A stretch of DNA of 39,720 nt from Comamonas aquatica NBRC 14918. Lineage in GTDB: Bacteria; Pseudomonadota; Gammaproteobacteria; Burkholderiales; Burkholderiaceae_C. Shown piece after piece: positions 9,955 to 17,698 of this stretch (the stretch's first letter is position 1; each line of letters begins with the position of its first letter). The notes beneath the pieces were generated by a model, which searched no databases, had not been told where the DNA came from, and was given only the letters and a program-made list of their open reading frames with translations. Position numbers and translations under genes: made by a program. Location: NCBI RefSeq assembly GCF_000739875.1, contig NZ_BBJR01000060.1, forward strand, positions 1 through 39,720, written 5' to 3'.

Positions 9955-10815
9955 ATGACAGCCCAAATCATCGACGGCAAAGCCCTCTCCGCCCAATTGC
10001 GCACCGAAGTTGCCCAGCGCGCCGCCAGCCTGACCGCCCAGGGCACCAAGCCCGGTCTGGCCGTGGTGCTGGTGGGTGACAACCAGGCTTCGCAGGTGTA
10101 TGTGCGCAACAAGGTCAAGGCCTGCGAAGACGTGGGCTTCCACTCCGTGCTGGAGAAGTACGACGCCTCGATGACCGAAGCCGAATTGCTGGCCCGCGTG
10201 GACGCGCTGAACAACGACCCCAGCATCCACGGCATCCTGGTGCAGCTGCCCCTGCCCAAGCACATCGACGACCACAAGGTCATTGAAGCCATCTCGCCCC
10301 TGAAGGACGTGGACGGCTTCCACGTGGCCAGCGCTGGCGCGCTGATGGTCGGTGAAGTCGGCTTCAAGGCCTGCACGCCCTACGGCTGCATGAAGATGCT
10401 GGAATCCATCGGCATGAAGGACCTGCGCGGCAAGCACGCCGTGGTGATCGGCCGCTCCAACATCGTGGGCAAGCCCATGGCCATGATGCTGTTGGCCGCC
10501 AACGCCACGGTCACCATCACCCACAGCGGCACGGCCGACCTGGCCGCCATGACCCGCCAGGCCGACATCGTGGTGGCGGCCGTGGGCAAGGTCAACGTGC
10601 TGACTGCCGAAATGATCAAGCCGGGTGCCGTGGTGATCGACGTGGGCATGAACCGCAATGCCGAAGGCAAGCTGTGCGGCGACGTGGACTATGACGGCTG
10701 CAAGGATGTGGCCGGCTACATCACCCCCGTGCCCGGCGGCGTGGGCCCCATGACCATCACCATGCTGCTGGTCAACACCATGGAAGCGGCCGAGCGCACC
10801 GCGGCAGCCCGCTAA
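9955..10815 (+). CDS. folD: Bifunctional methylenetetrahydrofolate dehydrogenase / methenyltetrahydrofolate cyclohydrolase
   Basis: A 286-residue cytosolic enzyme that interconverts 5,10-methylene-, 5,10-methenyl- and 10-formyl-tetrahydrofolate using NADP+. Its length matches E. coli FolD (288). Family motifs are present: [13 protein letters not shown] with catalytic lysine K53, VQLPLPKHI in the folate site, [14 protein letters not shown] in the NADP-binding fold, and the C-terminal [11 protein letters not shown]. The ATG has no strong ribosome site and lies just past the terminator of the preceding operon, so the promoter must be very close or transcription reads through. The sequence gives no functional link to the two-component pair. 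Confidence 0.97.
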   Translation: MTAQIIDGKALSAQLRTEVAQRAASLTAQGTKPGLAVVLVGDNQASQVYVRNKVKACEDVGFHSVLEKYDASMTEAELLARVDALNNDPSIHGILVQLPLPKHIDDHKVIEAISPLKDVDGFHVASAGALMVGEVGFKACTPYGCMKMLESIGMKDLRGKHAVVIGRSNIVGKPMAMMLLAANATVTITHSGTADLAAMTRQADIVVAAVGKVNVLTAEMIKPGAVVIDVGMNRNAEGKLCGDVDYDGCKDVAGYITPVPGGVGPMTITMLLVNTMEAAERTAAAR

Positions 10816-10822
10816 AGCGCCT

Positions 10823-10852
10823 GCCGGCCCGCGGCCGGGACTGCGGGCCGGC
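10823..10852 (+). terminator. GC-rich hairpin after folD
   Basis: GCCGGCCCGC and GCGGGCCGGC form a perfect 10-bp stem around a 10-base loop, 8 bases past the folD stop. No T tract follows, so this may be a stabilising 3' hairpin or a weak terminator. Confidence 0.45.
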
Positions 10853-10868
10853 ACCATGGTCTCTGCAT

Positions 10869-10914
10869 TTCATAGCTACCCGCGCCCTCTGCGCGGTCGC
10901 TCGCTGACTATTTG
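10869..10914. repeat. Degenerate small palindromic repeat
   Basis: ATAGCTACCCGCGCC...GCGCGG...GACTATTT keeps the layout of the perfect element at 33752-33794 (ATAGCT outer arm, GC-rich inner arms, CTATTT end) with several mismatches. It lies between folD and the diguanylate cyclase gene. Confidence 0.35.
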
Positions 10915-11024
10915 ACACAGATGCAGCCCCCCAGTGGTTGTTCCCAGGGCCACAGGCAGACGCGTTTTGTATGCACAACGCTCTGTTACAGTGGTTCAGC
11001 GAATACCGAAACAGAGGAGCAAGC

Positions 11025-12158
11025 ATGCAGCCAGACTCCATCGCACCCACCGCGGGCGTCCACTGGATCGTCCGGATGAACTGGAAAAACCGGTCGATCA
11101 TCTTCATCCTGCTGGCGCTGACCGTGGCCTCGCACATGGCAGACCGGCAACCCAGCCCCATCGCCTGGCTGCTGCTGGTGCTGCAGTTCGTGGTCTACCC
11201 GCAGGTGCTCTACCTGCTGACCCGGCGCCTGCCCCAGCAGCGCCAGCGGCAGGTCGAAGTGCGCAACATGCTGCTCGATGGCCTGGGCTTCGGGCTGTGG
11301 TGCAGCTTTCTGGGCCTGCCGCTGTGGATCACCTTCACCATGTACATCGGCGTCAGCATGAACCTGCTGGTGTTCGAAAGCTTTCGCGGCTGGGTCCAGG
11401 CCACGCTGTGCATGGCGCTTGGCATCGCTGTGATGCACGGGCTGCGTCCCACCCCCTGGCAGGCCGACACCAGCTTGCTGACCACGGGCCTGAGCATGTT
11501 CACGCTCGGCCTGTACATCCTGGCCTTCGCCTACGACGCCTACCTGCGCGCCACGTCCTTGCACCGCCACCGCGCCCAGCTGCGCCAGCAGCTCGAAGCC
11601 AACCACCGACTGCAGGCCCAGCTGACGGAGCTGGCCCTGCGCGATCCGCTGACCGGGCTGTACAACCGCCGCCACCTTGACGAAACCATGCAGCTGCAGC
11701 TGCAGCGCTGCGCCGTGATGGGCTCGGGTGCGGCCGTGCTGCTGCTGGACATCGACCATTTCAAGCAGATCAACGACCGCCACGGTCATGCCGTGGGCGA
11801 CCAGTTGCTGCAGACCCTGGCCCAGCTGTTGCTGCGCAATTGCCGGGCGGGTGATACGGCCTGCCGCTATGGCGGCGATGAGTTCCTGCTGCTGCTCACC
11901 GAAGTCACGCCGGACGCCGCGCTGGCGCGGGCCCAGCAATTGCGCCAAGACTTCGCCGTGCAGCAGTTGAGGGTGCAGGACCAATCCCTGTCGACCACCC
12001 TGTCCTGCGGGCTGGCGCTGTTCCCCGCCCATGGCACCGAACCCGCGCGGCTGATCCAGCGCGCGGACCAGGCGCTGTACCAAGCCAAATTACACGGACG
12101 CAACGCCGTGGTCGTGTTCGAACACCACCTTGAAACCTGTACGGATGGCGCAAAATAG
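11025..12158 (+). CDS. Membrane diguanylate cyclase (GGDEF domain)
   Basis: A 377-residue protein that should make cyclic di-GMP from two GTP. The N-terminal half contains about five to six hydrophobic segments, forming a membrane sensor I cannot assign to a named family. A short coiled linker (about 175-205) precedes the GGDEF domain, which begins at LALRDPLTGLYNRRHL. The active-site motif is intact (YGGDEF, GGDEF at 283-287). An inhibitory I-site RAGD (274-277) sits exactly five residues upstream, so product feedback inhibition is expected. There is no EAL or HD-GYP domain. I chose the ATG at 11025 because AGAGGAG stands just before it. An in-frame ATG at 10938 has no such site. The stop is 5 bases before prlC, so co-transcription is likely. 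Confidence 0.92.
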   Translation: MQPDSIAPTAGVHWIVRMNWKNRSIIFILLALTVASHMADRQPSPIAWLLLVLQFVVYPQVLYLLTRRLPQQRQRQVEVRNMLLDGLGFGLWCSFLGLPLWITFTMYIGVSMNLLVFESFRGWVQATLCMALGIAVMHGLRPTPWQADTSLLTTGLSMFTLGLYILAFAYDAYLRATSLHRHRAQLRQQLEANHRLQAQLTELALRDPLTGLYNRRHLDETMQLQLQRCAVMGSGAAVLLLDIDHFKQINDRHGHAVGDQLLQTLAQLLLRNCRAGDTACRYGGDEFLLLLTEVTPDAALARAQQLRQDFAVQQLRVQDQSLSTTLSCGLALFPAHGTEPARLIQRADQALYQAKLHGRNAVVVFEHHLETCTDGAK

Positions 12159-12163
12159 CAGGC

Positions 12164-14209
12164 ATGACCAATGCTTTGCTTGAAACTGCCAGCCTGCCGC
12201 TGTTCGACCGCATCACCCCGTCGGACGTCGCTCCCGCCATTGAGGCCTTGATGGCACGTGCCAGCGCGGCCCTGGAAACGGTGACGGCCCCCGATTTCCC
12301 GGCCGACTGGAATGCCATCGCCCAGGAACTGGATGTCGCCACCGAGAAGCTGGGCATGGCCTGGAGCGCGGTCAGCCACCTGTCCAGCGTGGCCGACAGC
12401 CCCGAATTGCGCGCCGCCTACAACGAGGTGCTGCCCAAGATCACCGAGTTCTGGACCAATCTGGGTGCCGACGAGCGCCTGTATGCCAAGTACAAGGCCA
12501 TCGACGTGAACCGCCTGACGGCCGAGCAGAAAAAGGCCCACGCCAACGCCCTGCGCGGCTTCGTGCTGTCGGGTGCCGAACTGCAGGGCGCGGCACGCGA
12601 GCGCTTTGCCAAGATCCAGGAGCGCGCCGCTGAGCTGGCGCAAAAGTTCAGCGAAAACACCCTGGATGCCACTGACACCTGGGCCTACTACGCCACCGAA
12701 GCCGAGCTGGACGGTGTGCCTGCCGACGTGGTCCAGGCTGCCCGCGCCGCCGCCCAGGCCGAGGGCAAGGATGGCTACAAGCTCACGCTGAAGATGCCTT
12801 GCTACCTGCCGGTGATGCAGTTTGCGCACAGCACCGCCTTGCGCGAGAAGCTCTACCGCGCCTACGTCACGCGCGCTTCCGACCAAGCCGAAGGCGACGC
12901 CGTGCAATACGACAACGCCCCCCTGATCAAGGAAATCCTGGCCCTGCGCCTGGAAGAGGCCCAATTGCTGGGCTACGCCAACTTCGCCGAAGTCTCGCTG
13001 GTCCCCAAGATGGCCCAGTCGCCCCAGCAGGTCATCGGGTTCCTGCGCGACCTGGCGCAACGTGCGCGCCCCTACGCCGAAAAGGACGTGGCTGACCTGC
13101 GCGCATTTGCCGCCAAAGAACTGGGACTGAGCGATCCCCAGCCCTGGGACTGGACCTACATCGCCGAAAAACTCAAGGAAGCGCGTTACGCCTTCAGCGA
13201 GCAGGAAGTCAAGCAGTATTTCACGGCCCCCAAGGTGCTGGATGGCTTGTTCAAGATCATCGAGACCCTGTTCGATGTGAAGATCAGCCGTGACACAGCC
13301 ACCGTCTGGCACCCTGCCGTGCAGTTCTACCGCCTGGAGCGCCAGGGCCAGACCGTGGGCCAGTTCTACCTAGACCAGCCCGCGCGCAAGGGCAAGCGCG
13401 GAGGCGCCTGGATGGACGATGTGCGCAGCCGCTGGCTGCGCCCCGACACCGGCCTGCTGCAAACGCCCGTGGCCCACATGGTCTGCAACTTCGCCGACGG
13501 CGTGGATGGCAAGCCCGCGCTGCTGACGCACGATGACGTGATCACCCTGTTCCACGAATCTGGTCACGCCCTGCACCACATGCTGACCCAGGTGAACGAA
13601 AAGGACGTCTCCGGCATCAACGGCGTGGAATGGGATGCGGTGGAGCTGCCCAGCCAGTTCATGGAAAACTTCTGCTGGGAATGGGATGTGCTGCGCCACA
13701 TGACCGCCCATGTGGAGACAGGCGAGCCCCTGCCGCGCGCCTTGTACGACAAGATGATCGCCGCCAAGAACTTCCAGGCGGGCATGGGAACGCTGCGCCA
13801 GGTCGAGTTTGCGCTGTTCGACATGCTGTTGCATACCGAGCACCAGCCCGACGCTGACTACAACGCCCTGCTGCAACAGGTGCGCGCTGAAGTGGCAGTG
13901 CTGCCCACGACCGCTTACAACCGCTCCACCAACACTTTCAGCCACATCTTTGCTGGTGGCTACGCCGCAGGTTATTACAGCTACAAGTGGGCCGAGGTGC
14001 TGAGCGCCGACGCCTATGCGGCCTTCGAAGAAACCCAAGGCCCCGACGGCAGCACCAGCCAGACCACGGCGCAGAAGTACCTGCACAACATTCTGGAAAT
14101 GGGCGGCAGCCGCAGCGCCATGGAGAACTTCAAAGCCTTCCGCGGCCGCGAACCCCAGCTGGACGCCTTGCTGCGCCACCAAGGCATGGCAGAGCCTGTG
14201 GCGGCCTGA
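12164..14209 (+). CDS. prlC: M3-family oligopeptidase A
   Basis: A 681-residue zinc metallopeptidase of the thimet/oligopeptidase A family (E. coli PrlC is 680). It cleaves short peptides in the cytoplasm, including signal-peptide remnants. The metal site FHESGHALHH has the HExxH zinc motif at 464-468, and the downstream ELPSQFMENFCWE supplies the third ligand glutamate. The C-terminal FSHIFAGGYAAGYYSYKW is a conserved part of the substrate cleft. No signal peptide is seen. It starts 5 bases after the diguanylate cyclase stop with only a weak AGCAGG ribosome site, consistent with translational coupling to that gene. An intrinsic terminator follows. Confidence 0.95.
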   Translation: MTNALLETASLPLFDRITPSDVAPAIEALMARASAALETVTAPDFPADWNAIAQELDVATEKLGMAWSAVSHLSSVADSPELRAAYNEVLPKITEFWTNLGADERLYAKYKAIDVNRLTAEQKKAHANALRGFVLSGAELQGAARERFAKIQERAAELAQKFSENTLDATDTWAYYATEAELDGVPADVVQAARAAAQAEGKDGYKLTLKMPCYLPVMQFAHSTALREKLYRAYVTRASDQAEGDAVQYDNAPLIKEILALRLEEAQLLGYANFAEVSLVPKMAQSPQQVIGFLRDLAQRARPYAEKDVADLRAFAAKELGLSDPQPWDWTYIAEKLKEARYAFSEQEVKQYFTAPKVLDGLFKIIETLFDVKISRDTATVWHPAVQFYRLERQGQTVGQFYLDQPARKGKRGGAWMDDVRSRWLRPDTGLLQTPVAHMVCNFADGVDGKPALLTHDDVITLFHESGHALHHMLTQVNEKDVSGINGVEWDAVELPSQFMENFCWEWDVLRHMTAHVETGEPLPRALYDKMIAAKNFQAGMGTLRQVEFALFDMLLHTEHQPDADYNALLQQVRAEVAVLPTTAYNRSTNTFSHIFAGGYAAGYYSYKWAEVLSADAYAAFEETQGPDGSTSQTTAQKYLHNILEMGGSRSAMENFKAFRGREPQLDALLRHQGMAEPVAA

Positions 14210-14233
14210 AGCGCCCGCGAGGACCACACGCAC

Positions 14234-14258
14234 AAGGGAGGCACCAGCCTCCTTTTTT
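14234..14258 (+). terminator. Intrinsic terminator after prlC
   Basis: GGAGGC (14237-14242) and GCCTCC (14247-14252) pair around an ACCA loop and are followed by six T. This ends the cyclase-prlC unit. The remaining 14259-14492 holds only a short hairpin (CGCCAGC/GCTGGCG, 14437-14454) and no gene that I can support. Confidence 0.85.
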
Positions 14259-14492
14259 CATCGCAGCATCTGTCGCACAGGGCTGTGGCTTGCAGGCAGC
14301 CGCATCCCCCGCTGCTTTTCAAGCCCTAATCCCGCAGATGGCTGGGACACCAAGACGCCAGTCACTCCGTACCGATTCCTTTGCCTGCGGTGACAGTGTT
14401 TGCGGGCAGCACATCCCCAACTAGGACGAGACCGCACGCCAGCCAAAGCTGGCGGCGCGCCGCGGTTTGACCCGTCTTCCTTCACCGCGCCT

Positions 14493-15386
14493 TCAGTAGG
14501 CCGTTGACGATTGCGCCGCCCAGAGGTGGGCCCCCACGAGCGCACGCCATGGCGAGAATGGGGCCAGCCAGTCCTCGGCCTCTTGCTGGCTGACCTTGTC
14601 CGGCCGCCCCCAGAGCGTTTGCAGGCCTCGGCGTACCGCCGCATCGCCATGCAGCGACCCATCCAGCCAGCCATAACCGCGCAGCAAGGTGTAGTTCACG
14701 GTCCAGGGGCCGATGCCACGGATGGCCAGCAACTGTTCCCTCACGGCTTGCTCACCGGGAAAGCGCAGCGCCCAGGCGTCCAGCGGCACCGCACCCTCAG
14801 CCACCAAATGGGCCACCGCCTGCAAGGTCTGGGTCTTCGCGGCCGAAAACCCCGCCTGGCGCAGCGCTTGCGGCGGCAGCGCTGCGATCTGTTCAGCCCC
14901 GGGGTAGCAGCGCAAGCCGCTGCTGTGGCGCAGATTGGTGGCCAAAATCAGCTTGCGGCGCAGCGAGACCGCCGCAGCCACGCTGATCTGCTGGCCGGTG
15001 ATGGCCCAGGTCAGCGCCTCGAACGGGGTCGCGGCCACCGGCACACGCAAGCCCGGGTGGCGGGCGATCAGCGCCCCCAGCTGGGGGTGCTGCGCATGGC
15101 ACTGCTCAAACGCCTCCACCTGCTGCGGCAGGCCCAGCATGGCGGCCAGCAGCGCCTGGTCACTGTCGGGCGCTATGCCATCGACGTGCAAGTCGGCATG
15201 CACCTGCTGGGGTGTGAAGCGCAGCGACAACCGGGCGGCCGTGGCCCGCCAGAGCAGGCCTTTTTCCAGTTCAGCATCGCCCACCCGTTCCGCGGTGTGC
15301 TGCGGATCGCGCCGGTGGAAGGCCAGGATGTCCTGCGGCCGAAAACCGGCGGGCAGTGCCAACGTGAGGGTGAATGCGGTGGACAT
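14493..15386 (-). CDS. alkA: DNA-3-methyladenine glycosylase II (AlkA-type)
   Basis: A 297-residue base-excision glycosylase that removes alkylated purines and related lesions. The N-terminal region (about 1-115) resembles the AlkA N-terminal fold. The HhH-GPD domain follows, with PFEALTWAITGQQISVAAA, the hairpin-helix-hairpin segment LLAIRGIGPWTVNYTLLRG and the catalytic aspartate in LHGDAAVRRG (D248). Unlike E. coli AlkA there is no ada or AraC part in this chain; those are encoded upstream. I start at the ATG at 15386. A GTG three codons upstream (15395) is possible, and neither has a good ribosome site. It is the third gene of the ada operon, 42 bases after the oxygenase stop. Confidence 0.9.
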   Translation of the reverse strand: MSTAFTLTLALPAGFRPQDILAFHRRDPQHTAERVGDAELEKGLLWRATAARLSLRFTPQQVHADLHVDGIAPDSDQALLAAMLGLPQQVEAFEQCHAQHPQLGALIARHPGLRVPVAATPFEALTWAITGQQISVAAAVSLRRKLILATNLRHSSGLRCYPGAEQIAALPPQALRQAGFSAAKTQTLQAVAHLVAEGAVPLDAWALRFPGEQAVREQLLAIRGIGPWTVNYTLLRGYGWLDGSLHGDAAVRRGLQTLWGRPDKVSQQEAEDWLAPFSPWRALVGAHLWAAQSSTAY

Positions 15387-15428
15387 GGGCAGCACGGGGT
15401 ATGTGGAAAGTGGGAATGGAGCGCTGCC

Positions 15429-16154
15429 CTAGGCGGCGTCGTGAAAGATGATGCCCAGCGCATGGCGCACCCCGGAGCGGATGCGCGACACACCGTGCCG
15501 CATCCGGACACGGTGGCTGCCGCGCGTGCCCGCCACGGGGCGCTGCTGCACCGCAAACACCACGACATCGCCCTGGCACAGGGGCAGCACGTCAACGCGC
15601 GACTGCATCCGCGGCCGCTGCTCGGTCAGCACCAGTTCCCCGCCCGTGAAATCCTGGACCGGCTGCGCCAGCAGCACCACCATCTGCAGGGGGAAAACGT
15701 GCTCACCATACAGATCCTGGTGCAAGCAGTTGTCATCACCGGCCTGGTACTTCAGCAGCAGGGGCGTCGGTCGCCACTGCCCGGCCGCATGGCAGCGCGC
15801 CACAAAGTCGGCGTGCGCTGCGGGAAAGCGCGGCGCCAGGCCCATCCGGGCGTACCAATCGTTGGCCACCGGTGCCAGCCGGGCGTAGACGTTGCTGCGC
15901 AAGCTGGCCACCAGATCCGGCAAGGGGGCCGCAAAGTACTTGTACTCCCCACTGCCGAAGCCATGGCGCTGCATCACCACGCGGCTGCGGAACGGCGCAT
16001 CCTGCGCATACAGCGCCGCCAAGGCGCGGCAGTCCTGCGGCGCCAGCAACTGCGGGATCACGGCGCTGCCGTGGAGGTGCAACGCTGCGCCAAGTGCCGC
16101 CCAGTCCACCGCGGCCAGGCGCTGCGAAAGACGCTCCACCGCCCCCGCACTCAT
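15429..16154 (-). CDS. 2OG-Fe(II) oxygenase, putative alkylated-DNA repair enzyme
   Basis: A 241-residue protein of the double-stranded beta-helix dioxygenase superfamily, which uses Fe(II), O2 and 2-oxoglutarate. The iron ligands are visible as H145-Q-D147 (CLHQDLYGEH) and H220, with R230 ten residues later as the usual 2-oxoglutarate anchor. It lacks the canonical AlkB layout. From memory it resembles the Pfam family Oxygenase-NA, proposed to act on damaged DNA, which a profile search would settle. Its ATG overlaps the ada stop (ATGA), and alkA follows 42 bases later. Position therefore argues strongly for a role in alkylation repair, perhaps in place of AlkB. A protein-hydroxylase role is the alternative. 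Confidence 0.85.
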   Translation of the reverse strand: MSAGAVERLSQRLAAVDWAALGAALHLHGSAVIPQLLAPQDCRALAALYAQDAPFRSRVVMQRHGFGSGEYKYFAAPLPDLVASLRSNVYARLAPVANDWYARMGLAPRFPAAHADFVARCHAAGQWRPTPLLLKYQAGDDNCLHQDLYGEHVFPLQMVVLLAQPVQDFTGGELVLTEQRPRMQSRVDVLPLCQGDVVVFAVQQRPVAGTRGSHRVRMRHGVSRIRSGVRHALGIIFHDAA

Positions 16155-17224
16155 TGCTTGGCCTCCCGCGCCAGCAAGGCGCGCTTGCGCTCCACCCCCC
16201 AGCGGTAGCCCGACAGGCTGCCATCGGTCCGCACCACCCGGTGGCAGGGAATGGCCACCGCCAGCGCATTCGCCGCACAGGCCCCGGCCACGGCACGCAC
16301 GGCCTGGGGCGCACCAATGCGCTGGGCAATGTCGGTGTAACTGGCGGTCTGCCCCACGGGAATATCGCGCAGCGCCTGCCAGACGCGCTGCTGGAAGGCC
16401 GTGCCGCGCACATCCAGCGGCAGGTCCAGGCCCAGCTTGGGCATTTCGACAAAACCGACCACCTGGGCCATCCATTGCTCGAATTCGGCATCGCCGCCGA
16501 TGAACTCCGCCTTCGGAAAGCGGTCCTGCAGGTCCCGTGCCAGGGCGTCCGGATCGTCGCCGATCAGGATGGCGCAGAGGCCGCGCGCGCTGGCGGCCAC
16601 CAGGATGGCCCCCAGCGAGCACTGGCCGATGGCAAAGCGGATCGTGACCTGCGCCCCGCCAGCCCGGTAGGTGGACGGCGCCATGCCCAGCAGTTGCTGC
16701 GAAGCGTCGTAGAAACGGCCGCTCGAGTTGTAGCCCGCCTCATAGATGGCCTGCGTGACCGAGCTGGCACGCCCCAGCTCCGCCCTCACCTTCTCGGCGC
16801 GCAGCGCGGTGGCATAGGCTTTGGGCGTCACGCCGGTGACTGCCTGGAACACCCGGTGCACATGGAAAGTACTCATCTGGGCCAGTTGGGCCAGCTCCTG
16901 CAGGCTGGGCGGCGTCTCGGCCACGGCGATGTGGCGGCACAGCCGGGCCACCAGCTCCGCGTGCTGAACCCGCTGTGGCGGCTGCTCGGGCTTGCAGCGC
17001 TTGCAGGGGCGAAAGCCGGCCTGCTCGGCCGCCGCGCGCGTCTGGAAGAAACCCACGTTCTCGGGCCGCGGTGTGCGGGCGCCGCACGAGGGACGGCAGT
17101 ACACCCCCGTCGTCTTGACCGCGTAAAAGAACTGCCCATCGGCCTGCCGGTCGCGCGCAACGACCGCGGCCCAGCGGGGATCGGACACCACGGCCTGTGC
17201 CAGGGCCTCAGTCTGCTTCGACAT
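16151..17224 (-). CDS. ada: Bifunctional Ada: methylphosphotriester repair/activator and O6-methylguanine-DNA methyltransferase
   Basis: A 357-residue three-part protein like E. coli Ada (354). The N-terminal zinc domain has the four cysteines C43, C47, C74 and C77. Methyl transfer from phosphotriesters to the first one would turn Ada into an activator. An AraC-type helix-turn-helix region (about 90-190, with STFHVHRVFQAVTGVTPKAY) follows. The C-terminal O6-alkylguanine methyltransferase has PCHRVVRTDG with active cysteine C327. I start at the ATG at 17224, preceded by AAAGG. It is the first gene of an operon with the oxygenase and alkA. An Ada-box-like sequence lies 72 bases upstream, so autoinduction by alkylation is likely. 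Confidence 0.95.
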   Translation of the reverse strand: MSKQTEALAQAVVSDPRWAAVVARDRQADGQFFYAVKTTGVYCRPSCGARTPRPENVGFFQTRAAAEQAGFRPCKRCKPEQPPQRVQHAELVARLCRHIAVAETPPSLQELAQLAQMSTFHVHRVFQAVTGVTPKAYATALRAEKVRAELGRASSVTQAIYEAGYNSSGRFYDASQQLLGMAPSTYRAGGAQVTIRFAIGQCSLGAILVAASARGLCAILIGDDPDALARDLQDRFPKAEFIGGDAEFEQWMAQVVGFVEMPKLGLDLPLDVRGTAFQQRVWQALRDIPVGQTASYTDIAQRIGAPQAVRAVAGACAANALAVAIPCHRVVRTDGSLSGYRWGVERKRALLAREAKQ

Positions 17225-17258
17225 GGTCACGCCTTTCTTCCAAAAACTGCATGTCGAC

Positions 17259-17308
17259 ACTGTAGATGCGGCGCCCGCCTCCAGCACTCCGGGTCTTGCT
17301 TTTGAATT
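17259..17308 (-). promoter_or_regulatory. Putative ada promoter with Ada box
   Basis: On the minus strand, 17308-17296 reads AATTCAAAAGCAA, which fits the E. coli Ada site AAT-N6-GCAA. A TACAGT hexamer at 17264-17259 could be the -10 element. The box would then lie around -56 to -44, close to the position of the E. coli ada box, upstream of RNA polymerase. No good -35 is seen between them, as expected for an activator-dependent promoter. The ada ATG is 34 bases after the -10. Confidence 0.5.
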
Positions 17309-17577
17309 CGCCAGCCCACAGCGATCAGCGCAGGGGGATGGGGGGGCTACAGACATCAGCGGTGCATCGTGCGTGCGCTGGCAGGCCCTGGGTATGCAGC
17401 CGCAGGGCGGGACATGGCCCGGTCCATGGCCGATGCGGGTGGCGGTGGCCATGCAGCGCCCTCCGGGGCGCCGAGTTCGCTGCGAGCCGCGCCGCGGAGG
17501 CGGAACTTCCCAAACCTGGGGTGGTGGGACCTGGGATGATCGAGCCTGGCGCCGTGCCCTTCGGCAGCGGTGCGCTG

Positions 17578-17655
17578 GCAGACCTGGCGCTTGCCCACCA
17601 AGCCGCAGACCACACAATCCCAATTTTGATAGCTGCAAGCGCTTGCCAGGTCTGC
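17578..17655. repeat. Inverted repeat downstream of sbcB
   Basis: GCAGACCTGG (17578-17587) and CCAGGTCTGC (17646-17655) are perfect 10-bp arms. Inside them, GCTTGC (17589-17594) pairs with GCAAGC (17635-17640). The whole would fold into an extended hairpin, with the right half overlapping the small palindromic repeat. Confidence 0.5.
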
Positions 17656-17670
17656 GCCAGCAGCCATTTT
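17621..17670. repeat. Small palindromic repeat copy
   Basis: ATTTTGATAGCTGCAAGCGC...GCGCCAGCAGCCATTTT shares the ATAGCTGC-AGCGC core and CAGC-ATTT end with the perfect element at 33752-33794. It contains the 12-bp palindrome GCAAGCGCTTGC (17635-17646). Confidence 0.5.
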
Positions 17671-17698
17671 CTTTACAAATTCAACGCCCTCCGGCGCT

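Larger units (their letters stand above)
17309..17698. other. Non-coding gap between sbcB and ada
   Basis: About 390 bases without a gene I can support. Open frames here are GC-biased and lack a start with a ribosome site or any recognisable motif. The gap holds a long imperfect inverted repeat (17578-17655) and a copy of the small repeat (17621-17670). The inverted repeat may act as the 3' end of sbcB mRNA. Confidence 0.5.

Noticed and set aside
15429..16154. Calling the oxygenase gene alkB
   Set aside because: Despite its place between ada and alkA, the sequence lacks the AlkB nucleotide-recognition and C-terminal motifs, so the symbol was not given.
17309..17620. Minus-strand reading frames of about 100-160 codons in the sbcB-ada gap
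   Set aside because: They have no start with a ribosome site, no motif, and run into repeats or the end of sbcB. Composition alone explains them.
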